DNA of 64,000 nt from contig JAOTON010001528.1 in NCBI GenBank assembly GCA_034440635.1, forward strand, positions 1,164,501 through 1,228,500. The letters are read 5' to 3'. Below are positions 10,901 through 22,639 of the stretch, in pieces (the stretch's first letter is position 1; each line of letters begins with the position of its first letter). The notes beneath the pieces are model-generated. The model was not told where the DNA came from, made no database searches, and saw only the letters and a program-made list of their open reading frames with translations. Origin of the DNA: Lepas anatifera (lineage: Eukaryota; Arthropoda; Thecostraca; Lepadidae). Made by a program: the position numbers and the translations under genes.

Positions 10901-13900
10901 GCCTACCTGGACGATTTTTCCTAGAATGACTCATCTATGTCCCGAGAGTGGCTAACAAAAGCATCACTATTGGGGAGGGGGGTTGAAACCACTATACTGT
11001 TCGGAAACGGATACATTCGATATCTTTGCTGGAATATTATTGGATATGCTTAATTCAAGTGAAAATATGGGTTATCACTAGCTCACCACTGTGGATCCGG
11101 GCCTCTTGTAGAAAATCCTTGACGACGTCCTGGATGCCAGACAAAGATATGTATATAAACGATTCATTCAGGCCCATTGAGGCAAATTCAACAGCTCTTT
11201 GCTATTTGCTGCACTTAGCTAAAATGATTTAGTCTTCGTTTCTTCTCCACGGCTAGACTAACCTCCACGCGTCAAGATCAAAACTTTATGGGATGCAGAA
11301 CTGCAATGCGGTGATTCAAGCTCAGAACTGAAGCGAAAACAAAATGGCAGCATTCCACCCACGTGTGAACTGCAGTAAAAAATACCTTCTTATATCATAG
11401 AAACACACTCAAATGAAGATAAGAAGAATTAAAACATACATTAAGCGTACACTAAAAACACTTTTGAGATTGTTTTGATATTGATCTAAACATAAACCCT
11501 CCCACGGCATCGTAGGCCACCAGAAAACAACATTGTTATCTCTGAAACACCGCTTAAATCAGTGATTCATCTAGCACACCGATGTGAGACTGGCCTTTGT
11601 CTCCGAGATAGCATTTTCAAAGCTTACATGATCTCGTAGATCACCGAGCGTGCATTAAGCACTTTCTCTGATCTACGAAAAGGAAAAGCAGGGATTTGAA
11701 CTCAGACACTCAGATCTGATAGCCCTGCCATCTATCGCCAGAATCGAAACTTCCCTTGCATACGATAAGCGCCTTTGGCAGCGGTATGGTCAGGCGACGC
11801 CGCGCGTGCTGTGCCGTGCGCGCGCGGATGAATACCTATTATGTTTTTGCGCCAATACGATCCAGTGAGTAAAGCTTCTTTGTGGAGTGTGGGTGGCTTA
11901 CCTAAGTCTGTGCTAATATTTGCTGCAATTGTGGTGGAAGCGCTTGTGCTATTTAAGGTGGTGTTGTAAGGTGCTGTTGCAGGGCCTGCTTCCTTGATCC
12001 ATATAAGGGAAATAGGAGATCAAGCCTTCAGCGTCTGTCTCGGGGCTGGGGAGAAGGATCATCCGCACCGTATCGAAAATCAGTAACAGATGTACCGCGT
12101 TGTTGGCTTACCCAATTGAGCCAAGGTAGAGTAAGAATTCCACATTTATGTGCAGGAAATTGAGCTTGAAAAATATTGCCTTTCGGACAAAAAAGTGTAC
12201 CTAATGCCTGGTCTAAGCTGACCAATACTCTAATTGCTCGGCAGATCATTTAGCACGACATCAAGCTGGAGTCGGATCGCCCGAGGACAGTAAGTACATA
12301 TCTACCTACCTATGCATCCTGAAGGAGGGGTGGCGTCGGCGTGGAAACTTGCAGAATATTTGCGGTACTAAGGGATATTTTGAAGTGGTCCCTTTCCAGT
12401 CAACGCTATGGGGTTAATGGTTAAGAATTTGAATATTGAGACGCGTCCCCTGCCCCTTGTTGCTACGCCCGTGGGGTAGATGGGCGGTGGGATGGATGGG
12501 TGAAAAGCGAGATTTCAGGGGCGCTTCAATCTTTCAGGGGGCACCAAAGGTCGAACGGGAAGCACGTGTCCACATTTACCTCTGGATCCGCCTATGGTTC
12601 AGTACTGTGTGTTAGAGCGAGAGGCGGCCCCGAGCCCTGCGCGGGGCCCCACTGTCGCCGAACGGCTGCCGCCACCCATTACGGCCAGAGCATGTGCGCT
12701 ATAAAGTAGTGCATACGTACGTTCATTAAGTGCTTTCACTGGCGGACACAGGAGTGCCGTTTGGGGGGGTGGCAACCCAGGAAAGTCGTGAAAACATTAT
12801 TTTTCAACAAAATGGCTAAAATGGGTGCTTTTAACCCTATTAGTGTAGGGGGCTCCAGAGGCCCCCCGGCCGGTTTTTCTGGTGGCGTGGCTAAACCTGA
12901 ATAGGTAGGCATCGCTCTCGTACTTTGTGACTTTTCCTAACTATCGATTTGGCATCAAGCAAAACTTAAAAGAAAGTTCTAAGTGGTCCATGGGCGACTC
13001 CAGGGACATGTTTTAGGGGGCATGTTAACCCATACGCGTCGGAAAAGGGGGGGGGTCAGGGGCCTGGCCCCCACTTTTTGGCCAAAAATTTCCTGATCTA
13101 AGTGAAAATGAGAGAAAGCCGGACATTTTTATATCCAGCCGCTGCGGAAGGCAACGAGGAGCCCAAATTCGAACAGTTTTTGGTCCTGATGTTGAAAGTT
13201 TTTTGTCAGTATCAGGTTGAAGTTTGGCTGCCCCCCCCACTTTTTGCCGGTGGCGACACTTATGTGTTAACCGGCTATGAGAAGAACTGGCTCAACTGCG
13301 TCTTGCTCTATTTCTGGAACAAAATCACTTGTTTTTATAGCGCAATGCAATGATTGCTTCGTTACTTTATCAATGTGCTCATATCCGTGCCTACTTTGTG
13401 GTTTCGTGTTCCAAGGGCGGCTCCAGGGATATATAATTGGGGGCATTACATATCATTGTATAATGCTCTTTGATCAGAAGTAATTTTTTAGCAAAGCGAA
13501 AGCTCTTGATATATGGTTGTAGATAGATTTTTGTGCTTTGTTTCGTTTTTGGGATCAGTGGCGGTGGCTGAGCGAGGTTTGGGTGGGGCAGTTGGCACGA
13601 TAATGACTCGTAACCGCATTATTCTGTTGAAATGCTTGACTGAGGTACAGAAATAATAAAGATGTATGATGGATTTTGTATACTATATTACACTTACATG
13701 GATGCAAATCTACAGTTGCCACCAAGGGCGGATCCAGGAGAAAAACTGGGGGATAATTTTCATATTTTACGAGACATGTACATCGATAGGGTGATTTCAA
13801 TCGAACATTGGATATACCTATGGGTGCCCAATGCCTAATGGGTGGATTGTCCTGTGAGAGAGTCCCATGAGTGCCCTGTGGTGGATTGTCGGTAATGGAA

Positions 13901-14259
13901 GCGAGTACCTCCAGACCTGGGGCTGTATTCTCACCTCCATCGGTCGTAAGAATTGTGCAGGTGCGCAAATTTGCGATTCTGAGCTCTGCCGTAACCACGC
14001 ATGCGTGGGATGCGGACGGGGTCGGTATTTTCAGCTCTGGGCGTACACAAAAACTATATTTTTATCAGAAATTGTCAGCCTCCTGTGCAAGGCCTGCGTA
14101 TGACTTAGGCAAACCATTGTCACGCACGGAAGGAGATGAGAATACCAAATTTGCGTACGTGAGTTATTTCTACGCAGTAGTTCGTACCTACGTAAGGGCT
14201 GAGAATACGCCGGCGCTGAGAATACGGCCCCTCTCAGTTCTTGCGTGAGGAACCTTTAA
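10901..14259. other. Intergenic, fragments of hAT-type MITEs
   Basis: No supported gene. On the minus strand at about 11685-11755 lies a tRNA-like segment with B-box GAGTTCAAATCCC, a probable SINE fragment. About 12510-12596 resembles the right end of the MITE at 45-490. CACTGGCGGACACAGG at 12737, GGGCGGCTCCAGG at about 13412 and GGGCGGATCCAGG at about 13726 are isolated hAT-type ends. Open frames here are not convincing. Confidence 0.4.
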
Positions 14260-14709
14260 AGGGAATGTGGCACCTTCACAACGTGATTTTAACTGAGATA
14301 GCCAAGTTGTAAAGCAGGTCGGAAAACCCGGTACTCCATATTTCATTTGTCTTGGAACTCGATATTTCCGTAGAAAAAACGAAAACCTACCTGACACCAG
14401 CCCCCCACAGCCCTCCGTCGCCGGCGGCCATCGTTGTGAGCTACTGGTGTGACGACATATGCTGACGTCACGATGAGCATCAGCCAATCGAAGCCCTTGA
14501 AGCGTTTCAAGTATGGTAGTGGTTGCCAGATCGTGACATCATCCACAGTCTGATATTTACTTCTTTTTCTAGAGGAGTATTTTTAAAAAACCAAATATTG
14601 AGCTTATTGTACATTTTTCAGAGAAATCATGGGTGGTTTCATTATTTTTGGCTAAAAGTACGCCTAATTACACTAAATTCCAGGATTCGACCAAGGTGCC
14701 ACATTCCCT
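14260..14709. mobile_element. T2/Kolobok-like MITE (TTAA-AGGGAATGTGGCACC)
   Basis: Flanked by TTAA on both sides (14256-14259, 14710-14713). The termini are AGGGAATGTGGCACCTT at the left and its reverse complement at the right. TTAAAGGG ends with TTAA target duplications match the T2/Kolobok type of MITE. Other copies: 30999-31277, 43857-44282, about 46986-47385 and 57561-57986. Non-coding. Confidence 0.8.
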
Positions 14710-14713
14710 TTAA

Positions 14714-16014
14714 GAGTGGTATATAGGGAACATTTAATACGCATATTGACGGGGGTCCGAAACACCTTTGCTTTGAGGGCGGGGGCGGGTATTTTAGCAT
14801 CTGAAGTCAAAAATAATAAAAAATATTACTTGAATAGACCTTGTAACATGTTAAAACCACCAATACTAACCTTGACTTGACTGTCATCTTTACATAGAAC
14901 AGCCTTAGCTTGGATTTTACAATGTTTATGTTTGCCCTCTTTATTGATAGCATCAGATACGAGAAATGCCTTTATTAACAATATCACAGGATATGTAAAC
15001 ACAGTGCACAGTTTAGCGCACACGTCTAACCAATGACTCATACAGCCATACATTGTTTGCCTCACAGAGCATTCTACACTTGATACGTCTTAGAGCAAAG
15101 AGGCCGAGTAGGCGGCTTAGGTGCGTTTTGCGCACCTTCTTCCTGTAATGTCTTATCACACGGGGGAGGTACTGATGGTGGTCCCTGCCCTTGACAGCGC
15201 CGGCTATTTTTCATGAGGAAGATCGCTTACTTGGCGCTTTCGTGGACCAAATGGACAGATCTGATGCACATTTTCAGGTCGTCGTCTTCCAGAAGGACCC
15301 GTGGCTGTTCCTTCTTTTTAAGGGGGCCCTTTTATGCCACGAGTGGTGCATTACCACGTGCACCAGTTGCCTAGCAACAGCTCAAGCTTGTTGAAGCTTA
15401 TTCCATTCCACGCGGCCCAATTGTAACTGAATGGGCATAATGGGCCGAAAAGTTGCAAAAGTGAGCGACCCCTAAATATTATTGGAATTGGCTAAAATTT
15501 GGCATGACGCTTCCTTTTCACATATACTACAGGGGCGAGATCGAAATCAATCCCAAAAATAAACTTTGTCTAAATGAAACACCCTAATGTTCACTCAGTG
15601 TAAATAGTCAGGTTTATTAAAGTTAATGCAGTTCTGCAAGATCTCAACTGACATTAGGCTCTGCCCATGGGCGTCGCCACAGATTTTCGAGAGGGAAACA
15701 GGAGCCAAAGTAGAGAAAGAGTAGGGATGAGGTGGAATTCAGGGCAAAGCCTTATGTCCTAGCCCTCTTCAATGTTATATTTAGCTAAAAGTAGAGGGGG
15801 TTTGCCCCACCCCCCTCTGCTCCACTTACCAAGAACAACGGGTCCCGGCCGGTCTACTGGGCCCCGACGACGAAGCCCCCGGCTCTACCAGTTGATGACT
15901 TATATTTATACTAATATAATTTGCATCAATATCAACGAGCTTTAAATCAGTAAATATGTAATGAGAGCTCATCTTTGAAAAGGTTCGTAATATATGTTTT
16001 TGCTGTCATTCTAG
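14714..16014. other. Intergenic, possible unrecognised exon
   Basis: No recognised feature. Around 15190-15394 both strands show short open stretches; the minus strand has an open segment ending at CAA|GTAAGC, compatible with a splice donor, but the frame resembles nothing known. Not called. Confidence 0.35.
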
Positions 16015-18263
16015 GTCTGGGCCGAGTTTAGTAGGATCACTGGGAGGATGACTGCTTCCCAAGACTGCCGAACGCGTTGGTTTGAAGTCGTTGCCCTCGA
16101 GGAGATGAGACTAGGCACTAAATCAGGTATGTCCAAACTTTTTAGTTCTTTTCACTGGAAAGTGTCTTTTGATGTTAAATAGAGGCTCACAAAAAATTGA
16201 CACATTTTGATTGGCCGTATTTTACGTATAAATTGAGTCATGACAACGAAATATACATAATACAAATTCTCAGAACTTGGAGATTTGCTCTGAAATATTT
16301 AAATCTCATTCATGTCACCTGTTTCATCGAAATGAAAGATTTTCCACATTGCCTCCTTTTCGCACCACGCACAATTCAGCGTGCCTCTGCGCCTCCACTA
16401 CGGTGGCTCTGCATGCAGATTCAGGCATGATTCAGTTGGGACGTTTTGGATCGTTTCGGGAGTGCTCTGTTTTCAGGCCTTCCATGGCTAAAATTATTTT
16501 GTATAAGTTGCGCTTTGCAGGATGCCTCAGAGGTAAAATTCCGTAAGTGTCAAATAGGAGGAATGTGGGGGTCACATAACGTCGGCTCTTATGAGGCAAG
16601 CGGTCTCCGGAATATGTCGCGGAGTGCTTCCATGGTTTCCATATCTATCCTTGGGTGAGTTTTTGGTGCTTAGAGATATTGTACCTTTGGGACAAATTCC
16701 AGATATTTGCGAATAGACTTGAGCCGTTCCTTTATAATCATAAATATTTTTCAACCAGACGCTGACGCTGGGTGATGGGTGATGACGCTGACGCCCCCAC
16801 TTTCCGACTGAGGGGTAGGGTAGTGCTCCCCAACATGGAGCCGATTTCGGACCCGAACTTTTTCCGTTAACAAATTACGCAGTAGGCACAATTACATTTG
16901 GCCCACCAGTGGCGACACAAATGTTAATGCGTGTTAACACGCGCAGTGGAGGGGATCCTAAAGTGCCCCCTCCCCAACTATTTTTCCAAGATGGCCGGAA
17001 AACCGCTCCGAGCCGGAAAACGAAACTTAGCAATATTTGAGAGAATTCATGAGCACGTCGATTGGTGTAAAACGTTTGAAAATTGGCCGATTTTTCTACT
17101 TACTTGCTTTTAAAGTAATACTTTAAAAGCTTATTTTGAATTTATACTTTAAATGCTTATTTTGAGATTGCCAATTTCGCCGGATGGCACTGCACTGCCT
17201 GGACAGTATACCGATTGATGACGTCATATGGCCATATGATGTAATGGTCTGACTAGGTCACATCACATGAAGGTCAAGGTCACAGGTCAAAACCATTCAA
17301 GATATTTGACCTAAGTGATTTCGGTCTGATGACGTCACTGGAAATGACAAATATAATGATATGATGTCATATTTAAGGTCATCCGAGGTCCAGGTCAAGA
17401 CATGTCAAGGTTAAAGGTCATAGGTCAAGGTTAAACCTTCATTACCGGCCCAGAGTTTGCTACAGTACAGGCCATAATGTACATTATTGGAAATATCACA
17501 TTGTGACGTCATAGGCCAATAACCTTGAATGACCTTGACCCAAAAACTTAAAGAACATTCTTTGGGACCTTCCCTTAGTGACCTTAGTCCATTAGCAGCG
17601 CAGTCCCGAATTTTTCCGTTTTCACGGCCATTCTCGACAGGTCCCCAGCACGGCCCAGATTTGACCTTCATGACCTCGTTTGACCTTGAAAAAAATGACC
17701 GAACTTTATAATTCAAGAATTTTCATTGACCTAGGTCAATGAAAGTTGCGCATAATGTAGATAACCACCGCCCCCACCAACTCTCTAAACAGAGTTTTTT
17801 TAGCTCTCTTGGTGTCGAGATCTCAAGGGGGCACTTCAGGACCCCCCTTCCACTGCGCGTTAGTGCCAGACCCCTCTCCACTGCGCGTGTTAAACTCCAA
17901 ACATGATGAGCAATGGGTTAAAACTTGTTTTTTTTAGGATCGAAGGCCATAGAGGCTCTGTCTGACCAACTGGGCACAGACATATCGGCAATCACGTCTG
18001 CGGAAGCCGTCTGCCCACGGGTGCTGGGAAAAGAGGATCACTTCTCCGTACAGGTTGAGGACATAGAGATTGGACAGGTGGAAAGCCTGGAGGAAGGGAT
18101 CCTTCTGTGGGCGGTTGGCTTCACTGTTTTCGCCCAGCCACTGAAGGGTGACCCACGCAAACCATTCGCGGTGCTCATGCAGAGGTTTATCCTCAAGGTT
18201 GACGACGGATCTCGTGTGCCCGCCTCATCCTGGAGACTCGCTCAGCGGATGGGTGTCGTCTGA
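16015..18263 (+). CDS. Two-exon fragment of an unrecognised gene
   Basis: Exon A (16015-16126) sits between a TTCTAG acceptor and a GTATGT donor. Exon B (17938-18263) follows a poly-T tract plus TTAG acceptor and ends at TGA 18261-18263. The 112-bp first exon ends one base into a codon (TCA G) and joins GA TCG without breaking the frame, giving ...KSGSKAIEALSD.... The encoded fragment is about 145 aa, ending QRFILKVDDGSRVP...RLAQRMGVV, with a hydrophobic stretch ILLWAVGFTVFAQP. I do not recognise the family; it may be host or transposon-derived. Upstream exons are not identified. The 1.8-kb intron hosts a complete AGGTCA-rich element ending 48 bp before exon B. Matching splice phases are the main argument that this is real. 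Confidence 0.5.
16938..17889 (+). mobile_element. Complete AGGTCA-rich TTAA element in an intron
   Basis: TTAA at 16934-16937 and 17890-17893 flank inverted termini CACGCGCAGTGGAGGGG / CCACTGCGCGTG. By eye about 18 GGTCA/TGACC pentamers lie between 17250 and 17740, against one or two expected by chance. TCAAGGTCA at 17274-17282 matches the extended half-site bound by FTZ-F1/ERR-type receptors. No coding capacity. Confidence 0.8.
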
Positions 18264-18282
18264 GGAGCTCCAGGATGAGGCG
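18221..18282 (+). other. Inverted repeat spanning the stop codon
   Basis: CGCCTCATCCTGGAG (18221-18235) is perfectly complementary to CTCCAGGATGAGGCG (18268-18282). The 32-nt loop contains the TGA stop of the upstream frame. The right arm belongs to the first unit of the 112-bp tandem array. Confidence 0.7.
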
Positions 18283-18808
18283 AGTGTTCGGTGTTGCTAG
18301 CCACAGTTGGCGATAGCACAGAGTTCAGCATTTTCTTTCATAAAGGGTTATTTCATAAATGGAGGAGCTCCAGCATGAAGCAAGTGTTCGGTGTTGCCTA
18401 GCCCCTGCTGGCGATAGCGCAGGGAAGTTCAGTGTGTTCACGCTGTTATTTCATAAAGGGTCTTTTATAAAGGGAGGAGCTCCAGGATGAAGCAAGTGTT
18501 CGGTGTTGCCTAGCCCCTGCTGGCGATAGCGCAGGGAAGTTCAGTGTGTTCACGCTGTTATTTCATAAAGGGTCTTTCATAAAGGGAGGAGCTCCAGGAT
18601 GAAGCAAGTGTTCGGTGTTGCCTAGCCCCTGCTGGCGATAGCGCAGGGAAGTTCAGTGTGTTCACGCTGTTACTTCATAAAGGGTCTTTCATAAAGGGTT
18701 ATTTCATAATGGGAGGAGCTCCAGGATGAGACAAGTGTTCGGTGTTGCCTAGCCCCTGCTGGCGATAGTGCAGGGAAGTTCAGTGTGTTCACGTTGTTAT
18801 TTCATAAA
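18262..18808 (+). repeat. Tandem array, ~112-bp unit, five units
   Basis: Units beginning GGAGGAGCTCCAGGATGA start at about 18262 (diverged), 18361, 18473, 18585 and 18712. Spacing is 112 bp, except 127 bp for the fourth, which carries an extra copy of a TTTCATAAAGGG segment. Units 2-5 are nearly identical. The array starts at the stop codon of the preceding gene and would form its 3' untranslated region if transcribed. Confidence 0.9.
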
Positions 18809-18911
18809 GTTTTCCGATTTTCAATATATGTTTGATGGTCACTAGAATGGATTTTTTATATAAAATCAGAACGGCGTACCGATCGTTTTGAAATATGTGA
18901 ATATTAAGGCT

Positions 18912-19245
18912 ATGATCTTGGAGATCAGAGACAAATATAGATCTGAAGAGTCTTCGAGATTAAATTGCATGAAAACTATCTCGGAGATTCATGATCTGGA
19001 AGATCACGATCTACTTTAGTGCTAGTAGCTCGGGTGATCTCCGAGATCGCTCGTTGATCTAGGATTATTACCTTGGAGATCACGGCATGATCTTGGAGAT
19101 CAGATACAAATATAGATCTGAAGAGTCTTCGAGATTAAATTGCATGAAAACTATCTCGGAGACTCATGATCTGGAAGATCACGATCTACTTTAGTGCTAG
19201 TAGCTCTGGTGATCTTCGAGATCGCTCCTTGATCTCAAACTGTTT
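18912..19245 (+). repeat. Two-unit tandem repeat, 175-bp period
   Basis: ATGATCTTGGAGATCAGA begins at 18912 and again at 19087, and the following ~160 bp are nearly identical. Each unit is full of short palindromes built on GATC (for example GATCTCCGAGATC). No coding capacity. Confidence 0.85.
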
Positions 19246-19930
19246 TTCAGTGTAGTTAAATCAGCAAATATCTCGTTTTAATCTATTGGCAGAATTGTTT
19301 CACCACAGGAGAGTAAGACTATTCTTGAGGCAGTTTGCGAGTTCCATAGAAATACTATACAGAGTACATGTACGGATAAATTTACCACTTTGCATTTTCA
19401 GCACGAATGGAACTGCCCTGTGCTAAAATAGCACAGATAATTACCACACGCTTGTAATTTACACTTTTAATTCTAAAATTAAGCTAGTTGTCAGAATGAA
19501 TTTACTAAGAATTCTAAACAAATGCTCGAAAATGGGATACGTTTAGGACTAGACAGATTGAAATTCTACGCTCCAGGTGTTGTTTTTTTCAGTGTACACT
19601 CCTCAATCTTACAGTCAGAGTTCGAAAAATCTTCCAACTTGCCAACATTGTTGGTGACGCTAGTCGATCACGTCGGTGAACAAAATATAGGCAAGCTTGT
19701 GCACACATCAGCGTCAAAAGTTAACGCGTAGTCTGCCGATATGCTATTTAAGATTCAAAAGGACTCAGTGCTTCTCGAAAATAATTGCCCGTTGGTGCCA
19801 AGTCCCAATATTCCTGGTTAAACAAGTTTGGTTTGAAATTCCTATGGTAAGGCTGGAAAAATTCAGCTTGCAGTTCCCACCCAGACTTTTGCGGGTCTTT
19901 TGAACTGATTGATATGTTTTTAACTCCTAG
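19246..19930. other. Intergenic, nothing recognised
   Basis: AT-rich sequence without repeats or convincing open frames. It separates the 175-bp repeat from the ~100-bp repeat field. Confidence 0.4.
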
Positions 19931-20815
19931 GCTGCATAGGTCCCCGTTGTGTGCGCCTGATAGGGTACGGGCCCCATCTGAAGTTGTGCGGGTCCCTATA
20001 TTTTTCATACGCCCAACTACAAGATGGAGAGTGGCGGGAGGTGTGTGAGGGCGGTTCACGTTGGAGTGGGGAGCCCCAGGACTGCAAAAGAGCGGCCAAT
20101 AGTTGGGACGAACCATCATGCAGAAGATGGCGGCCAAAAGTAGACGAGTGCGGTCCATGTTGTAGTGGGGCGTCGATGAGTGCTCACCTCTTCTCCATTA
20201 TCAGCCGCCCTTTTCCATCCCTAACTCTCCCCACTTCGACGTGAGCGACCCTCACTCACCTCCAGTCGCCCTCGGTTTTGGGGTTGGGTGCCCCTATTTC
20301 ATGTTTGGCCACCATTTTCAGGCCTTGGACACCCCACTGTAATATACACCGCCCTCGTGTACTTTTAGCCGCCCCTTTTATGATTTTTCGTCCCTTCTCT
20401 ACCACTGGCCACTCTTTTCCAGCCCTTGGACTCCCCACTTCATGGTGGATGCCGTTACCCACCTCCGGTCGGTCTCTATTTTGTGGTTCGGAGCCTTCTA
20501 TTTCAAGATTGACCACCCCTTTCAGCCCTTGGGCGGGCTACTGTTGTGTCTCTCCAGTGCATGACTGAGCCCTCCTTCTTCACCCTTCACCGCTATTTGA
20601 CAGCCCTAGGCCGCCCCACTTCAACATGGACCGCGCTCATTTCTGTCTGTCCTCAACTTCGCAGTTGGGCGCCCGGTTTTGACAATTTTCCGACCCTTTT
20701 CAGCCCTAAGGTGCTCCATTGTACAAAAGATCGCACTCATCCACTCTAAGCCGCCCTCTTATGCATGATTTGGCGCACCTTTTCCAGCAGTTGTTGCTCT
20801 TTAGAACCATTTGTT
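19931..20815. repeat. Degenerate ~100-bp repeat field
   Basis: From about 20236 the phrase CCCCACTTCNANNTGGACCG, a CGCCCTC word and TTTTCAGCCCTTGG recur about every 100 bp (20236, 20331, 20431, 20609, 20711), heavily mutated. The left part (about 19930-20175) appears inverted. The same repeat resumes at 22162-22336 and 22540-22645, interrupted by an AGGTCA element and two SINEs. The overlapping open frames are products of the C-rich composition. Confidence 0.6.
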
Positions 20816-20840
20816 ACTTTTGAACACCTCTACTTGTTAA

Positions 20841-21813
20841 CCCGCGCCCCACTGGGGGTCCGGCGCCACCTGCGCCCCATCGATCGGGGGCCATCGATGC
20901 CAACAATAACTTCGAAAATATGGTGGTTAGCGTAAATCTGCAAAGTGCATTAGAAAGCTCGCGTGAATTCAGTAAGAAATTACTTCACATGTTTAAGCGC
21001 TGATGTCAATGGTTTGACCTCCAGAGGTCAAGTTAGGTCACGATAGGCTATTTTCACTCAAATATGCAATGCTTTAGAAAACTGGGCGTAACTCTTATGC
21101 CATTAGAGCTATTGAGATCTGGTTAACTACATTGGATAGCAAAATGCCAGACCTTTTCCTGCTTTCGGAACGTAATGACCTCCCGCCAGTGGTTTGACCT
21201 CCAGAGGTCACCGCGTGACCTCATATGACCCTAGGTCACTTAAAGTCAGAAAGTGACCTTGCCGTATATCAAATGGATGCTAAGGATGAGACATACACGA
21301 TGGTGTTTGATCCAGTGCTCTAGTTTAATCAGGTCAAAAGGTATTGCTAAAATACTGTTTTTGACCCTGGTTGACCTTGGATCACTTCAGAGAGATCAAA
21401 GGGCAAATATGACCCCCGGGATCCGTGAAAGGGTGTCCAAGCTTTTCTGAGCAAGCCAAGCATTTGCAATCGCTTTGGTGGCTTTTAGATCATAAGACAG
21501 CTTTTTCCCATGTTTTTTCAATGGGAGAAGTCACCTCGTGACCTGATCTCAGGTCACGAAATCGAAAAATCCCAGATATACACCTTGTAGACCCTGGCGT
21601 GGCCATGAAGTGTAGGAAGTTTCAAATCGATCGACAGAGAAACGTAGCTCCTGGTGACCTGACCGTGGGTGACCCGGGGTAAAAAATATCAGGGATGGTG
21701 GGAAAATGATAGGGTAAGAGATTGAGACCCCAACCACGGTCCTGCGTCTCGTCGTTTTCCTGCTATCCTGAAAAAAACCTTAGGGGGCATCGATGGCCCC
21801 GGTGGGGCGAGGG
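20841..21813 (-). mobile_element. Complete AGGTCA-rich TTAA element, CCCGCGCCCC type
   Basis: TTAA at 20837-20840 and 21814-21817 flank termini CCCGCGCCCCACTGGGG and CCCCGGTGGGGCGAGGG. TTAA followed by CCC is reminiscent of piggyBac-type ends. It is an inverted relative of the elements starting at 7549 and 32950, and shares the paired TTTGACCTCCAGAGGTCA sites (about 21013 and 21193). Non-coding. Confidence 0.8.
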
Positions 21814-21942
21814 TTAATATAATTTTTTCAAGTCGTTTCAAGTTCGGTTCTTGGAGCCGGAATCTCCCTTAAATCATCAATGGACTTGTCACGGAGACCT
21901 CGCCCTAGCATCATAACGAGCAACTCCCACAATGAATGATTA

Positions 21943-22161
21943 ATTAAAAGCCAAATTTTGACGTTCCCCAAAGCACAGGGACAGCTGCCCTGCTAAGGTC
22001 ATCTTATCACCAGTTAGCTGCCAGCCGACCTGCGTCGGGTAAACATAGAGCGCCGGAGCGTCTGAGGGAAACCGATCCCAAACCTGCACATTTACTGTCT
22101 CTGCATGTTCCTGAGCAGTGGGGTGGAGCACAACACTCTACCAACTGAGCTATCGGTGTGG
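21943..22161 (-). mobile_element. tRNA-derived SINE (A-box TAGCTCAGTTGGTAGAG)
   Basis: The minus strand begins CCACACCGATAGCTCAGTTG and contains a near-perfect tRNA A-box. The B-box region is degenerate. Its 3' part (CAGCTAACTGG...GGGAACGTCAAAA...TTTTAATT) matches fragments at about 42698-42783 and 56386-56472, showing a SINE family with a shared tail. It interrupts the ~100-bp repeat field. Not a functional tRNA. Confidence 0.65.
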
Positions 22162-22336
22162 CACTTCGACGTGAACCGTCCTCATCCCCCTCCGGTCGCC
22201 CTCTGGTTTGTGGTTGGCGCCATTATTTCATAATCAATCGATCATTTTCAGCCCTCGAGCGGCCCACCACAAAATGCATCCTTCTCATCCTCTCTGGACG
22301 GTCCTCCATGATTGCCCGCCCCCTTTCCACCATTGT

Positions 22337-22508
22337 TAGGGGATGCGTGGCTCGGTGGATAGCGTACTTGTACTGTGAGCCATGGATCCTGAGTTCAAGT
22401 CCCGGTGGGACCTCCGGATAAGTTTTTATAGTCCCCCAAATGGCTCGCAACAGGATAAGAGTTGGTGACGCGTATATCCCTGGTGGTTTTTGCATCGTTA
22501 AAACCGAA
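22337..22508 (+). mobile_element. tRNA-derived SINE, CGTTAAA-tail family
   Basis: A-box TGGCTCGGTGGATAGC and B-box GAGTTCAAGTCCCGG are at canonical spacing. The body word GAGTTGGTGACGC and the end ATCGTTAAAACC match the better-preserved copy at 41263-41437. It is inserted in the degenerate ~100-bp repeat field. Confidence 0.75.
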
Positions 22509-22639
22509 CACTTGTTATCATTCCACCATTTTCTGCTCCTTAAGGCATTCACCTCCGGATGTCCTCTACTTTGTGGTTGGGTGCCCCTATTTCACCCTTT
22601 TAGCCTTAGATCGCTCCACTGCAACATAGACCGCCCTCA

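Noticed and set aside
13555..13998. 147-aa minus-strand open frame
   Set aside because: It runs across an isolated hAT-type MITE end near 13726 and shows no conserved motif.
15191..15394. Candidate exon on either strand
   Set aside because: Short open stretches without recognisable motif; the splice acceptor is poor and the frame does not join the 16015 exon convincingly.
22104..22161. Possible functional tRNA gene on the minus strand
   Set aside because: The A-box is good but the anticodon arm and B-box are degenerate and the sequence continues into a SINE body.
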